NCBI GenBank assembly: GCA_004296775.1
Contig: RHGE01000023.1
Coordinates: 1 to 64,000, forward strand
Source of the DNA: Marinilabiliaceae bacterium JC017
GTDB taxonomy: Bacteria; Bacteroidota; Bacteroidia; Bacteroidales; Marinilabiliaceae
Direction of reading: 5' to 3'
Length of the DNA: 64,000 nucleotides
This document shows positions 62,975 through 64,000 of this stretch, one piece after another; the stretch's first letter is position 1; each line of letters opens with the position of its first letter. The position numbers were made by a program, and so were the translations under genes. The notes under the pieces were generated by a model that had not been told where the DNA came from, made no database searches, and saw nothing but the letters and a program-made list of their open reading frames with translations.

Positions 62975-63512
62975 CTGTAATTAAATGTTTAGTCTTAATG
63001 TTTTTAGGGAGATGGAGTGGTTGGTGTGTTATTGTAGTGGTTAATTATGTTATAACATGACGAATTATTTGTTGATGGACTTGTATGTATGGTTGATTTA
63101 TTGTTTTAAAATTTACGGGCTTGGTGGAAAAACGAACCACGCAGTGCGTAATTATGCTCCTGCGTGATTCTGACTAAACAATTTAATCCACCACTATTTT
63201 AATTGTCCCGGAAAAAAGGGAATTGTTGGTTGACAATCGCTATTTGAGTTATTGGGATTGAAATGGTTCGTCGGTCTTCTTTCAATGAATCGACCTGGCT
63301 AAAATCCTGCTGGCTTTTTGTTTTAAGGGGAAATCCTGGTGGCAGGAGAAATAGTATATGTGGTGGTTTAATCATGGGGAACAAAGTAAGTGCAGCAGCA
63401 GATGCCTTTCAATCCTTATAAATTAGGATATGACAGTGCTTGAGTCGCTATAAATAGTGAGTAGATTGGTGAATGAGGAAATAGGTGGTTATGCCAAGTG
63501 TGATCCTTTTTA
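62975..63512. other. Intergenic stretch with a weak hairpin
   Basis: No convincing gene. CACGCAG (63138-63144) and CTGCGTG (63160-63166) can pair over a 15-nt loop, and GTGGA/TCCAC outside could extend it; no T run follows. Small minus-strand open frames here show no family signature. Confidence 0.35.
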
Positions 63513-63520
63513 TACCTTTG
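63513..63520 (+). promoter_or_regulatory. prfB promoter (-7 box)
   Basis: TACCTTTG is an exact TAnnTTTG match, 21 nt before the prfB ATG. No strong -33 element is visible. Confidence 0.6.
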
Positions 63521-63541
63521 GAGGCTAATTAAAAAAGAGAT

Positions 63542-64000
63542 ATGATTACACAAGAACAGATGAAGAGTCTTAGTGGACGCGAGCTTGCGTTAAGGAGGTA
63601 TCTTTGACGTCGATCGTAAGAAAGTAGAAATCGACGAAGAAGAAATGCGTTCGCAGGCGCCTGATTTTTGGGATGACACCAAGAATGCCGAAAAACAGAT
63701 GAAGAAGCTCCGGGAACTGAAAGCCTGGGTAGGTGCCTATGAGGAGGTGAAAACGGCGGTTGATGATTTGCAGGTGCTCTACGACTTCTTTAAAATGGAG
63801 GAGGCCGAAGAGAGTGATCTGGATCAACAATATGCTGTTGCCCTTGATTTAATTGAAAAGTTGGAGCTTAAAAACATGTTGCGCCGTGAGGAGGACAAGA
63901 TGGGAGCTATCCTTAAAATCAATGCAGGGGCGGGTGGAACCGAAAGCCAGGATTGGGCTTCCATGTTAATGCGGATGTATATTCGCTGGGGAGAAGCGCA
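63542..64000 (+). CDS. prfB: Peptide chain release factor 2 (partial, frameshifted)
   Basis: RF2 ends translation at UGA and UAA. The ATG at 63542 opens a frame of 21 codons that meets TGA at 63605-63607. The site AGGAGG-TAT-CTT-TGA-C is the classic RF2 programmed +1 frameshift: an internal Shine-Dalgarno (63593-63598) sits 3 nt before CTT, the ribosome skips the T at 63605 and reads GAC onward. The second frame continues as LDVDRKKVEIDEEEM and includes NAGAGGTESQDW near the end. The gene runs off the window at 64000. Frameshifting rises when RF2 is low, so RF2 autoregulates its own synthesis. Confidence 0.97.

Overview
The window is bacterial chromosome from a member of the Bacteroidota, most likely of the order Bacteroidales/Marinilabiliales. 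The evidence is a set of Bacteroidota-type -7 promoter boxes (TAnnTTTG) in front of many genes, an arginine pathway built around an N-succinylornithine-type carbamoyltransferase, and family signatures largely confined to this phylum (DUF4270, DUF4954, DUF4857, a glycogen synthase made of a GT5 domain only, HU-CCDC81/SPOR). No rRNA, prophage, insertion sequence or CRISPR array is visible. Gene density is high and most of the content is core metabolism.

Layout. 1-1.3 kb: a non-coding block with a REP-like double hairpin and a five-copy 82-bp tandem repeat, then a DUF6261-like gene. 2.2-21.8 kb: an arginine/proline/carbamoyl-phosphate super-locus. carB (minus) diverges from a long plus-strand series argR, GNAT acyltransferase, a 26-codon ORF, argG, argC, argD, a NUMOD4/HNH-like gene, proC, proB, proA, argF', argB, argE, argH and citrate synthase; carA follows from its own promoter with a terminator-like leader hairpin. 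Two ARG-box-like sites exactly 21 bp apart cover the argR promoter. 22-30 kb: a surface lipoprotein, a degenerate-protease/TPR protein, larE-larB-larC1 (nickel-pincer cofactor), a Crp/Fnr regulator divergent from an OsmC protein, and pheS. 30-33.3 kb: an operon of three secreted cyclophilin-type proteins, one fused to a dead trypsin-like domain. 33.4-34.3 kb: a repeat-rich intergenic block and tRNA-Val. 34.3-45.4 kb: DUF748/AsmA-like protein, a beta-barrel protein, a TlpA-like thioredoxin, pyrH, an HU/SPOR protein, galE and rfbB. 45.4-54.8 kb: glmS, nagB, DUF4954, DUF4270, GT5 glycogen synthase, panC, panD, rfaE2. 54.8-57 kb: radA and an RDD membrane protein. 57-57.4 kb: a second array of the 21-bp repeat seen at 33.7-34.0 kb, in the opposite orientation. 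57.4-63 kb: a hemerythrin/LuxR pair and an ABC transporter/DUF4857/OB-lipoprotein/PepSY group. The window ends inside prfB, which carries the programmed +1 frameshift.

Function. The 2.2-21.8 kb locus encodes nearly every step from glutamate and carbamoyl phosphate to arginine and proline, with ArgR beside its likely operator. The most unusual sequence signals are the two inverted arrays of a 21-nt repeat (best 40-nt segments match at 38 of 40), the 82-bp array, the pseudo-protease/cyclophilin fusion, the stand-alone LarC1, the hemerythrin plus phosphoacceptor-less response-regulator pair, and apparently leaderless transcripts. All assignments are made by eye from the sequence; no database search was run.
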